Positions 17,466 through 25,229 of a DNA stretch of 64,000 nucleotides are shown piece by piece (the first letter of the stretch is position 1; every line of letters begins with the position of its first letter). The notes below the pieces were generated by a model, which saw only the letters and a list, made by a program, of their open reading frames with translations, did no database searches and had not been told where the DNA came from. Where the stretch lies: positions 6,344,501 through 6,408,500 of the forward strand of contig NZ_JARXYJ010000001.1 of the NCBI RefSeq assembly GCF_029894425.1, in the 5' to 3' direction. A program made the position numbers and the translations under genes. The stretch comes from Streptomyces sp. SAI-127. Its GTDB lineage: Bacteria; Actinomycetota; Actinomycetes; Streptomycetales; Streptomycetaceae.

Positions 17466-18682
17466 CGCAGGAGTACACGGCGGGGCAACGGGAGCAGCAC
17501 CAGGTGGTTCCTGCGCCCAAGGCGCCCGGCCGGGACCGCTATCTGGACCTTCTCCGCTCCCTGGCCCTGGTCCGAGTCGTCCTCTACCACCTCTTCGGCT
17601 GGGCGTGGCTGACCGTCCTGTTCCCGTCGATGGGCGTGATGTTCGCGCTGGCGGGCTCACTGATGGCGCGTTCGCTGAACAGGCCGGCCCTGAGCGTGAT
17701 CAGGGGCCGTGTCCGCCGACTCCTGCCGCCCCTCTGGGCGTTCGGCGCGGTGGTGCTGCCGCTGATGTTCATAGGCGGCTGGAAGCTCTCCGAGGACCCG
17801 GACCACAGCGGCACCTGGGGCCTGCTGGAGATGATCAACTACGTCATCCCGATCGGGGCGCCGCCGTACCCCTGGGAGGTCGGCTTCCCGAAGGACCTGC
17901 TGGAGAGCACGTGGGCGGATCAGGCGGTGGGCCCGCTGTGGTACCTCCGCGCGTATCTGTGGTTCGTGCTGGCCTCCCCGCTGCTGCTGTGGGCGTTCCG
18001 CAGGGTGCCGTGGGCGACCCTGCTGGCACCGCTGGCCCTGACGGCCGTGGTGGGCACGGGACTGGTGACGATCCCTGGCGAGCTGGGCAACGCGGTCACC
18101 GACTTCGCGGTCTACGGCAGCTGCTGGGTCCTGGGTTTCGCGCACCACGAAGGGGTGCTGGCGAAGGTCCCGCGCTACCTCGCCGTCTCCGGTTCGGTGA
18201 TGGTGATGGCCTTCGCCCTGTGGTGGGCGTCCGGCCATCTGGGCCCCGAGGGCTGGGACCTGAACGACATCCCGCTGGCCCAGGCGGCCTGGTCCTTCGG
18301 TTTCGTGGTGATCCTGCTCCAGTACTCGCCGTCCTGGCAGGAGCTGCCGGGCCGGCTGGCCCGCTGGGACAAGCTGGTGACCCTCTCCAACAACCGGGCC
18401 GTCACGATCTACCTCTGGCACAATCTGCTGATCATGGCCACGGTCCCGATCATCGACCTGGCCTACCGCCTCCCCTTCATGCAGAGCGACCGCGCGGTCG
18501 CCGCGCTCGACGCGACGGACATGCTCTGGATGTTCTTCCTGGTGTGGCCGTTGATCGGACTCGCGATCCTGGCGTTCGGCTGGATCGAGGACCTGGCGGC
18601 GAAGCGCAGGCCGAGGCTGTGGCCGAACGGGTCACGGCGGGGCCGGGTGGCGCCCGCGGAGACCGTGCGACACGCGTCCTGA
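17462..18682 (+). CDS. Acyltransferase family 3 membrane protein
   Basis: Encodes 406 residues with about ten membrane segments. The N-terminal R-D-R-Y-L-D-L-L-R-S-L-A-L-V-R-V-V block and the conserved H (Y-H-L-F-G-W) are typical of acyltransferase-3 proteins, which modify sugars at the membrane. It is coupled by ATGA to the deacetylase/GT2 gene, so it probably acylates or helps export the same polymer. The C-terminal 30 residues are basic and cytoplasmic (A-K-R-R-P-R-L-W-P). No partner outside this operon is visible. Confidence 0.88.
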   Translation: MTQEYTAGQREQHQVVPAPKAPGRDRYLDLLRSLALVRVVLYHLFGWAWLTVLFPSMGVMFALAGSLMARSLNRPALSVIRGRVRRLLPPLWAFGAVVLPLMFIGGWKLSEDPDHSGTWGLLEMINYVIPIGAPPYPWEVGFPKDLLESTWADQAVGPLWYLRAYLWFVLASPLLLWAFRRVPWATLLAPLALTAVVGTGLVTIPGELGNAVTDFAVYGSCWVLGFAHHEGVLAKVPRYLAVSGSVMVMAFALWWASGHLGPEGWDLNDIPLAQAAWSFGFVVILLQYSPSWQELPGRLARWDKLVTLSNNRAVTIYLWHNLLIMATVPIIDLAYRLPFMQSDRAVAALDATDMLWMFFLVWPLIGLAILAFGWIEDLAAKRRPRLWPNGSRRGRVAPAETVRHAS

Positions 18683-18847
18683 CGGCTCCGGGCTCCGTCC
18701 CGGTCATTCGAGGCGGGTGGGGGCGCCGCCGGGACCACAGGCACCCCGGTCCACCGTCGATCACGAACCCCGCCCCGTCGGGCCGGCGCGCTCAGGACCC
18801 CGGATCATGGCACGCGGCGTGGCCATTCACCGGAGCGGGAGGCGAGC

Positions 18848-19213
18848 TTGACGGAACCGAGGTCAGCAGTGGATGCCGCCCCGCCCACTACAGAGACGGA
18901 CGGAAGCGCGAGCACGTTCTCCATGGCGATGCGCGCCCTCGTCGACCGCGGCCTGCCCCAGGATGTGATCGACGTCCACGTGGCCTGTCGGTACTACTCC
19001 GTGATCGAGCTCGAGCAGCTGGGCAAGTTCGATCTCGTCGAGCTGCGCGACCGGCTGGAGAGCGTCGTATGGGTCAGTGATGAGGAGTTCGCGGCGTATG
19101 GGCTCACCCACGAAGACGTCGCTGAGCTGCGGCGATGGGCCCTGGAGTGGGAGTCCGACCTCGGACTGCGGATCCTCGAGGACTACGACGACCCCGAGGA
19201 CGCCGACGACTGA
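18848..19213 (+). CDS. Small acidic hypothetical protein
   Basis: Encodes 121 residues from a TTG at 18848 with GGGAGG five to six bases upstream. The first 25 residues are disordered (T-T-E-T-D-G-S). The rest is predicted helical and acidic, with L-V-D-R-G-L-P-Q-D-V-I-D, the aromatic C-R-Y-Y-S-V-I-E-L and a very acidic end (Y-D-D-P-E-D-A-D-D). Third-position GC is high in this frame and not in the competing antisense frame, which supports a real gene. I do not recognise the family. It lies 165 bp after the polysaccharide operon and 222 bp before narK. Confidence 0.65.
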   Translation: MTEPRSAVDAAPPTTETDGSASTFSMAMRALVDRGLPQDVIDVHVACRYYSVIELEQLGKFDLVELRDRLESVVWVSDEEFAAYGLTHEDVAELRRWALEWESDLGLRILEDYDDPEDADD

Positions 19214-19435
19214 AGCGGTACCCTGCGGCGTGGACCGGCTCTCACACTGCGGTCCCCCCGGAGCGGAGCTGTTCGTAACACAAAGACCCCAGGACCTCTC
19301 ATCCCGCCCCCCGCCGGGGTGAGAGCAAAGTTCCTTTCCGGTCACCCGGTGCCACAGGCAGGAAACGCGTCCTCCCTACCTTCGGGATCAGCCACTCGTA
19401 GCAGGACCTGAGCCCCGTCGCACCGTGGAGGCGTC

Positions 19436-20818
19436 ATGACAGCCCCTAGTACAGCCCCCGCACCCCCGAGCAGGGGCGGCCGCTGGATCCAGCAGTGGGA
19501 TCCGGAGGACGAGACCTTCTGGAAGGAGACCGGAGAGAAGGTCGCCAAGCGGAACCTGCTCTTCTCGGTTCTCTCCGAGCACATCGGGTTCTCGATCTGG
19601 ACCATGTGGTCCGTGCTGGTGCTCTTCATGGGCCCGGAGTACGGGCTCACGCCGGCGGACAAGTTCCTGCTGACGTCGATGGTCACCCTGGTCGGAGCCG
19701 TCGTCCGCGTCCCCTACACCTTCGCCGTCGCGATCTTCGGCGGACGGAACTGGACGATCATCTCGGCCGGCCTCCTGCTCGTCCCCACCGTCGCCGCGTT
19801 CGCGGTGATCGAGCCGGGGACCTCGTTCAACACCTTCCTGTTGGTCGGCCTGCTGGCCGGTATCGGCGGCGGCAACTTCGCCTCGTCCATGACCAACATC
19901 AACGCGTTCTTCCCCCTCCGTAAGAAGGGGTGGGCCCTCGGGCTCAACGCCGGCGGCGGCAACATCGGCGTCCCGGTCATCCAGCTGGTCGCCCTCGCGA
20001 TCATCGGCGCCAGCGGTGGTCCCCGGGTGCTGCTCGGGATCTACATCCCGTTCATCGTCGTCGCCGCCGTTCTCGCCGCGCTCTTCATGGACAACATCGA
20101 GAACGTGAAGAACGACACCGGCGCCGCCAAGGACGCCGTGAAGGACGCGCACACCTGGATCATGTCCTTCCTCTACATCGGCACCTTCGGCTCCTTCATC
20201 GGCTACAGCTTCGCCTTCGGGCAGGTGCTGACCAACCAGTTCGGCCGGACCCCGCTGGAGGCGGCGTACGTCACCTTCATCGGCCCGCTGCTCGGCTCCC
20301 TGATCCGTCCCCTGGGCGGCTGGCTGGCCGACAAGTACGGTGGCGCGAAGATCACGCTGTACAACTACGTCGGCATGGGCGTGGCGACCGCGGTCCTCAT
20401 CGCCGCCAGCATGGAGAAGTCGCTGGCCCTGTTCACCGTCGCGTTCGTGGTGCTGTTCGTCCTCACCGGCCTCGGCAACGGCTCGACGTTCAAGATGATC
20501 CCCGGCATCTTCCAGACCAAGGCGCTGGCCAAGGGCCTGGAGGGTGAAGCGGCCGCCGCTTACGGACGCCGTCTCTCCGGCGCCTCCATGGGCCTGATCG
20601 GCGCGGTCGGCGCACTCGGCGGCGTCGGCATCAACCTCGCCTTCCGTCAGTCCTTCCTCTCCTACGGCTCCGGAACCGGCGCGTTCGTCGCCTTCCTCGC
20701 CTTCTACGCCGCCTGCTTCGTGGTCACCTGGGCCGTATACCTTCGCCGCTCGGCCGCCAAGGGCCAGGCCACGACCGCCTCCGAGGCGAAGCCGCAGCTC
20801 AGCTACGCGGAGGTGTGA
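19436..20818 (+). CDS. narK: NarK-type nitrate/nitrite MFS transporter
   Basis: Encodes 460 residues with twelve membrane segments. The nitrate signatures are clear: G-G-G-N-F-A-S-S-M-T-N-I-N near residue 140 and L-G-L-N-A-G-G-G-N-I-G-V near residue 168. The N-terminus carries the W-D-P-E-D-E-T-F-W motif common in actinobacterial NarK proteins. GGAGG lies upstream of the ATG. It should move nitrate in and/or nitrite out. It is followed by a perfect hairpin terminator, so it is a separate transcript from the HemD-like gene downstream. The two genes also neighbour each other in mycobacteria (narK3 and its HemD-like partner), which hints at a shared response to nitrate. Confidence 0.92.
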   Translation: MTAPSTAPAPPSRGGRWIQQWDPEDETFWKETGEKVAKRNLLFSVLSEHIGFSIWTMWSVLVLFMGPEYGLTPADKFLLTSMVTLVGAVVRVPYTFAVAIFGGRNWTIISAGLLLVPTVAAFAVIEPGTSFNTFLLVGLLAGIGGGNFASSMTNINAFFPLRKKGWALGLNAGGGNIGVPVIQLVALAIIGASGGPRVLLGIYIPFIVVAAVLAALFMDNIENVKNDTGAAKDAVKDAHTWIMSFLYIGTFGSFIGYSFAFGQVLTNQFGRTPLEAAYVTFIGPLLGSLIRPLGGWLADKYGGAKITLYNYVGMGVATAVLIAASMEKSLALFTVAFVVLFVLTGLGNGSTFKMIPGIFQTKALAKGLEGEAAAAYGRRLSGASMGLIGAVGALGGVGINLAFRQSFLSYGSGTGAFVAFLAFYAACFVVTWAVYLRRSAAKGQATTASEAKPQLSYAEV

Positions 20819-20843
20819 CGTAACACTGGCGACATAAAGCGGA

Positions 20844-20877
20844 ACCGAGCCTGTCACGAGCCGTTGACAGGCTCGGT
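20844..20877 (+). terminator. Terminator after narK
   Basis: Perfect 13-bp arms (ACCGAGCCTGTCA and its complement) enclose an 8-base loop 26 bp after the narK stop. No U-tract follows, as is common in high-GC actinomycetes. Confidence 0.75.
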
Positions 20878-20916
20878 CGGCATGTAGGTCAGACGACAGA
20901 CTGCGGGACGACAGCC

Positions 20917-22071
20917 ATGTACGACGAACAGCAGGCAGCAGAGCAACACGGCCCCCTCGCGGGGTTCACCGTGGGAGTCACCGCCGCGCGCCGAGCAGAC
21001 GAGCTCGGTGCGCTGCTCCAGCGCCGCGGGGCCGCCGTACTGCACGCGCCGGCCCTGCGGATCGTGCCTCTCTCCGACGACAGTGAACTGCTGGCGGCGA
21101 CGAAGGATCTGATCGACCAGGCGCCCGATGTCGTGATCGCCACGACCGCCATCGGTTTCCGGGGGTGGGTCGAGGCCGCCGACGGGTGGGGCCTCGGTGA
21201 GGCGCTCCTCGACCGGCTGCGCGAGGTGGAGCTGCTCGCGCGCGGGCCGAAGGTCAAGGGGTCCATAAGGGCCGCCGGGCTGACGGAGGACTGGTCGCCG
21301 TCGTCCGAGTCCATGGCCGAGGTGCTGGACCGGCTGCTGGAGGAGGGTGTCGAGGGGCGCCGGGTCGCCATTCAGCTGCACGGGGAGCCGTTGCCCGGGT
21401 TCGTGGAGGCTCTGCGGGCCGCGGGAGCGGAGGTCGTGGGGGTGCCCGTGTACCGGTGGATGCCACCGGAGGACCTCGCGCCGATGGACCGGCTGCTGGA
21501 TGCGGCTGTCTCGCGGGGGCTGGACGCGGTGACCTTCACGAGCGCGCCCGCCGCGGCTTCCCTTCTCTCCCGGGCCGAGGACCGGAGTCTGCTTCCGGAG
21601 CTGCTCGCCGCTCTCCACCACGATGTGCTGCCGGCGTGTGTCGGGCCGGTGACCGCCTTGCCGTTGCAGGCGCGGGGGGTGGACACGGTGTCGCCCGAGC
21701 GCTTCCGGCTCGGGCCGCTGGTGCAGTTGCTGTGCCAGGAGCTTCCCGGGCGGGCCCGGTCGTTGCCCATCGCCGGCCACCGGGTGGAGATCCGGGGACA
21801 CGCGGTGCTGGTCGACGGGATGCTGCGGCCGGTGCCGCCGGCGGGGATGTCCTTGCTGCGGGCGCTGTCCCGGCGGCCGGGCTGGGTGGTCTCGCGGGCG
21901 GAGCTGCTGCGTGCGCTGCCGGGCGCCGGGCGGGACGAGCACGCGGTGGAGACGGCGATGGCCCGTCTCCGTACGGCCCTGGGGGCGCCGAAGCTGATCC
22001 AGACGGTGGTGAAGCGGGGGTACCGGCTGGCACTGGACCCGGCCGCCGACACCAAGTACGCGGACGTCTAG
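20917..22071 (+). CDS. Uroporphyrinogen-III synthase-like protein with C-terminal winged helix
   Basis: Encodes 384 residues. Residues 8-265 are a HemD domain (F-T-V-G-V-T-A-A-R-R-A-D-E start and F-T-S-A-P-A-A-A-S-L-L segment). Residues about 286-375 are an OmpR-type DNA-binding wing (L-L-R-A-L-S-R-R-P-G-W-V-V-S-R, then V-E-T-A-M-A-R-L-R and V-V-K-R-G-Y-R-L). The fusion suggests a regulator whose HemD-like domain senses a tetrapyrrole or another metabolite, rather than the biosynthetic HemD. It is next to narK, as in M. tuberculosis Rv0260c/narK3, so a role in nitrate or siroheme-linked control is plausible. Targets are unknown. Confidence 0.85.
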   Translation: MYDEQQAAEQHGPLAGFTVGVTAARRADELGALLQRRGAAVLHAPALRIVPLSDDSELLAATKDLIDQAPDVVIATTAIGFRGWVEAADGWGLGEALLDRLREVELLARGPKVKGSIRAAGLTEDWSPSSESMAEVLDRLLEEGVEGRRVAIQLHGEPLPGFVEALRAAGAEVVGVPVYRWMPPEDLAPMDRLLDAAVSRGLDAVTFTSAPAAASLLSRAEDRSLLPELLAALHHDVLPACVGPVTALPLQARGVDTVSPERFRLGPLVQLLCQELPGRARSLPIAGHRVEIRGHAVLVDGMLRPVPPAGMSLLRALSRRPGWVVSRAELLRALPGAGRDEHAVETAMARLRTALGAPKLIQTVVKRGYRLALDPAADTKYADV

Positions 22072-22216
22072 CCGGCGCCTCGGCAGGCAACGTTCGCCCG
22101 GTCGGGAGCGGCGTCTTGGGGGTCCCCCCCCGCGAGCCCAGCCGAGCGGGCTCCCCGTGCGGCGAGAGGGTGTCCGGGCGTCGCGACGAGGCGGACGCCG
22201 CCTGCGGAAGCGCCGG

Positions 22217-22714
22217 CTAGTCGACCCTCGCGGCACGGCTGCCCGTGGCCTTCACCAGAAGGCCCAGCGCCACCGTCAGCAGCACCGCCCGCACCACGTT
22301 CCACGCCACCCAGGGATCCTCGAACTCCTCACGCAGAGCGCGGGGGTCGCCGCTGCCCGCGAGGTGGTCGTTGAGGGGGACGTTGAAGACGACGGTGACC
22401 AGGAACGCCAGGGCGGAGGCCGCCAGGGCCGCCCACACCCACCACCGGTTGCGGCTGCCCCGGGCCTGCCAGGCCGCCACCGCCGTGAGGGCCGGTGCGC
22501 CCAGGAAGCTCAGGAAGAACACCGGGTTCTGGATGACCTCGTTGATGTCGCGCATCACGGTGACGTAGACGCGGTCGTCGCTGCGCGCCAGGCCCGGCAT
22601 GACGGCGCACGCGAAGACGTAGAAGGCCCCGGCGATCAGGCCCGTGGCGACCGTGGCCGCGCCCAGTACGCATCGGCTGACTACGGATCGGCTGCTCCCG
22701 CTGCTCTGTGTCAT
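22217..22714 (-). CDS. DUF1772 membrane protein
   Basis: Encodes 165 residues with four membrane segments. Family traits are the first helix A-G-A-F-Y-V-F-A-C-A-V-M-P-G-L, the following V-M-R-D-I-N segment, and the V-F-N-V-P-L-N-D-H-L motif. DUF1772 includes anthrone-oxygenase-like proteins, but no function can be assigned here. The ATG at 22714 has GGAG very close to it; an ATG at 22750 would add 12 residues. It is convergent with the HemD-like gene and divergent from the CGNR gene. Confidence 0.8.
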   Translation of the reverse strand: MTQSSGSSRSVVSRCVLGAATVATGLIAGAFYVFACAVMPGLARSDDRVYVTVMRDINEVIQNPVFFLSFLGAPALTAVAAWQARGSRNRWWVWAALAASALAFLVTVVFNVPLNDHLAGSGDPRALREEFEDPWVAWNVVRAVLLTVALGLLVKATGSRAARVD

Positions 22715-22914
22715 GTCTCCAGTCAAGGGCCCCGCCCATCGCGCCGACATGGCCGAGACGCGCCGCCGCATACGTGCGCGTCCAGGCATCGCTCCCGGTA
22801 CGGGGGGTTCCGGCGGCGAGAGCGGGAGGGCACTGTAAGAGGGAGCCCCGGAACAGCCGCGAAGCACCTCACCGACCCCTTACGACCGGGGCACCCCTAG
22901 GCGGTGACAGGCAC

Positions 22915-23499
22915 ATGGCACTGGGTATGGCCACGGTCGCGTACGAGCTGCGGTTCGACGCCGGACGGATCAGCCTCGACCTCCTCGCGACCACCCACCC
23001 CGAGGAACGCCTCGACTCGACGGAGGTGCTGTGCGCCTGGATCGTCGGTTCGGGACTGGTGCCGGACGGGACCGACCTGACGCACGCGGACCCCTCGTGG
23101 CTGGTCGGCTTCCGGGAACTGCGCGGCCGGATCGGGCAGTTGGTGCGCGGAGCGCCTGGACACGCCTACGACCTCGCGCTCGCCCACGTCAACGACGTCG
23201 CCCGGGCCGCACCTCCGGCCCCGCGCGCGGTCCGGGACGAGGACGGCGCGCTGGTGCGCGAGTTGGACGGTCCGCCCGGCTGTGCGGCACTGCTCGGGGC
23301 CGTCGCCAGGGACGCGGTAGGGCTGCTGACGGACCCGGTCGCGCGGGCGGCGATCAGAGAGTGCGAAGGGGACAACTGCCCCATCGTCTATCTGGATACG
23401 TCACGGGGGCGCAGGAGGCGCTGGTGCTCCAGTGAGGTCTGTGGGAACCGCGAAAGAGTGGCCCGGCATCGGAGGCGCGCGGCTCTCTCGCGCACCTGA
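22915..23499 (+). CDS. CGNR zinc-finger protein
   Basis: Encodes 194 residues from the ATG at 22915. The N-terminal part is the ABATE-like domain (F-D-A-G-R-I-S-L-D-L-L-A-T). The C-terminus is the CGNR zinc finger at about 150-190, with the C-E-G-D-N-C pair and W-C-S-S-E-V-C-G-N-R. A basic tail follows. Members are thought to be stress-related DNA-binding proteins; targets are unknown. The gene stands alone between a divergent DUF1772 gene and the sigma-factor region. Confidence 0.88.
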   Translation: MALGMATVAYELRFDAGRISLDLLATTHPEERLDSTEVLCAWIVGSGLVPDGTDLTHADPSWLVGFRELRGRIGQLVRGAPGHAYDLALAHVNDVARAAPPAPRAVRDEDGALVRELDGPPGCAALLGAVARDAVGLLTDPVARAAIRECEGDNCPIVYLDTSRGRRRRWCSSEVCGNRERVARHRRRAALSRT

Positions 23500-23763
23500 C
23501 TGGTTGTTATGTCCCTTCTGTGGAGGGCCTGTCGAAGTGATTTCGATTACATGTCGTTTACTCGCTCAACCTCACGGGCCGTGATCGTGATCTTGCCTGT
23601 GTGGTGGAAATGTAAAGATCGCGCGGCGGGAATGTGCGCGCATGTCCTGTCTCGTCACGTCACTCAGAAGAAAACTGTCGTCGCACTTTGAACACCCAAC
23701 ACCTCACGTCCGTACCCGTAGTCGAGCGACCGACTGGGGGAACCCGGGACATCGGAGGTGGGC

Positions 23764-24339
23764 GTGCGCAAGGATTCCGTCGTGGCCAATGAACGTGGAT
23801 CGAGGGCCCGACATCGCATGTCCCAGCCCTCGGAACCTGATGAGGAGCTGATGCGTGCCCTGTACAGAGAGCACGCCGGGCCTCTCCTTGCGTATGTCCT
23901 CCGGTTGGTTGCGGGTGACCGCCAGAGAGCCGAGGACGTGGTGCAGGAGACGCTCATCCGTGCCTGGAAGAACGCCGGACAGCTCAATCGAGCGACCGGT
24001 TCGGTACGCCCCTGGCTGGTGACGGTCGCCCGGCGCATCGTCATCGACGGTCACCGCAGCCGGCAGGCCCGGCCGCAGGAGGTCGACCCGTCGCCGCTGG
24101 AGGTCATCCCCGCGGAGGACGAGATCGACAAGGCGCTGTGGTTGATGACGCTGTCGGACGCGCTCGACGACCTGACCCCGGCTCACCGGGAGGTGCTCGT
24201 CGAGACGTACTTCAAGGGGCGTACCGTCAACGAGGCGGCCGAGACCCTGGGCATTCCCAGCGGAACCGTCCGTTCCAGGGTCTTCTACGCCCTGCGGTCG
24301 ATGAAGCTCGCACTGGAGGAGCGGGGGGTGACGGCGTGA
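23764..24339 (+). CDS. sigU: ECF RNA polymerase sigma factor, SigU-like
   Basis: Encodes 191 residues from the GTG at 23764, five bases after GGAGG. Sigma region 2 is at about 30-90 (L-Y-R-E-H-A-G-P-L-L, then D-V-V-Q-E-T-L-I-R-A-W) and region 4 at about 125-180 (L-T-P-A-H-R-E-V-L-V-E and G-T-V-R-S-R-V). The stop overlaps the start of a zinc anti-sigma gene (TGATG), a standard sigma/anti-sigma pair. Position before the helicase, malic enzyme and hupA matches S. coelicolor SigU as I recall it. There, unrestrained SigU disturbs development and secretion. The symbol is by position and family. The 264 bp before it are relatively AT-rich and probably hold its promoter. Confidence 0.9.
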   Translation: MRKDSVVANERGSRARHRMSQPSEPDEELMRALYREHAGPLLAYVLRLVAGDRQRAEDVVQETLIRAWKNAGQLNRATGSVRPWLVTVARRIVIDGHRSRQARPQEVDPSPLEVIPAEDEIDKALWLMTLSDALDDLTPAHREVLVETYFKGRTVNEAAETLGIPSGTVRSRVFYALRSMKLALEERGVTA

Positions 24340-25166
24340 TGAGTGTGTACGGGGGCAACCAGGGGTTCGGCGCAGGTGGGTCGGGTATGTCAGGTTCCAT
24401 GATGGGATCTCCGGTGCCGAACGAGCATGAGACCGTCGGCGCCTACGCCCTAGGGATCCTCGACGACGCCGAGGCGACCGCCTTCGAGGCCCATCTCGCG
24501 ACCTGCGAATGGTGCGCCCAGCAACTCGACGAGCTCGCCGGCATGGAACCGATGCTCGCCGCCCTCGCGGACCTGCCGGGCTCCGGCACCCCCGCGATCG
24601 GTGAGTCGCTCTCCGCCAAGCCCAGCCCGCGGATCGTGAACAAGCTGGTGGACGAGGTCGCGGAGCGCCGTGCGCAGAAGCGGCGCCGCAGCTTCTACAT
24701 GGTCGCGGCCGCGGCCGCGCTGATCATCGGTGGTCCGTTCGCCGCGATGGCGGCGGGCGGCGGCGACTCCGGTGGCGACACCGAGCAGCCGAGAGTCCTC
24801 GCGAGCACCGCGAAGGAACTCTTCGAGTCCATGAACGACAAGGTGTCGGGGACCGACCCCTCGACCGGCGTCAGCGCGACCGTCGCCATGCAGACGAAGG
24901 ACTGGGGCACCTCGCTCGGTCTGGAGCTCAAGGGCGTCAAGGGAGAGCTCAAGTGCTCCCTCATCGCCGTCACCGACAACGGCGAGCGCTGGACGGCCTC
25001 CACCTGGTCCGTCGGCAAGTGGGGCTACGGCCTCCCGGACGGCAAGACCCCGGAGTCCAAGAAGCCTCTCTACATCGGCGGCGCGGTCGCACCGGCTCAG
25101 AACGACATCGATCACTTCGAGGTCGTCACGTCCGACGGCAAGAAGCTCGTCGAGATCGACGCGTAA
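24339..25166 (+). CDS. rsuA: Zinc-binding anti-sigma factor, membrane-anchored (RsuA-like)
   Basis: Encodes 275 residues. The zinc anti-sigma motif H-x3-C-x2-C is at His52, Cys56 and Cys59 (A-H-L-A-T-C-E-W-C). One membrane segment is at about 115-137 (F-Y-M-V-A-A-A-A-A-L-I-I-G-G), leaving about 135 residues outside. That outer part has a single Cys (L-K-C-S-L-I) and no known domain. The N-terminal 30 residues are a Gly/Ser/Met-rich extension. It should hold the preceding ECF sigma at the membrane until a signal arrives. Translation is coupled to the sigma gene by a one-base overlap. Confidence 0.9.
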   Translation: MSVYGGNQGFGAGGSGMSGSMMGSPVPNEHETVGAYALGILDDAEATAFEAHLATCEWCAQQLDELAGMEPMLAALADLPGSGTPAIGESLSAKPSPRIVNKLVDEVAERRAQKRRRSFYMVAAAAALIIGGPFAAMAAGGGDSGGDTEQPRVLASTAKELFESMNDKVSGTDPSTGVSATVAMQTKDWGTSLGLELKGVKGELKCSLIAVTDNGERWTASTWSVGKWGYGLPDGKTPESKKPLYIGGAVAPAQNDIDHFEVVTSDGKKLVEIDA

Positions 25167-25176
25167 CTTCCCGCCG

Positions 25177-25228
25177 GGGCCCCCTTCGCGTACGGTTGAC
25201 GGCTGCCCAGCACGTCAGAAGGGGGCCC
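25177..25228 (+). promoter_or_regulatory. Hairpin across the helicase ribosome-binding region
   Basis: Perfect 11-bp arms GGGCCCCCTTC (25177-25187) and GAAGGGGGCCC (25218-25228) flank 30 bases. The right arm ends one base before the helicase GTG and contains its ribosome-binding site. The pairing could end the anti-sigma transcript or mask the helicase start. No motif matching my memory of the rifamycin-associated element is present. Confidence 0.5.
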
Positions 25229-25229
25229 G

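Noticed and set aside
19262..19285. GlnR-like box before narK (GTAACACAAAG)
   Set aside because: Only one half-site fits the GTnAC spacing; the second GAAAC element is missing.
25167..25229. Rifamycin-associated element upstream of the HelD-like gene
   Set aside because: The inverted repeat present is GGGCCCCCTTC-type and does not match the CTTGCGGCAAG-like core I remember.
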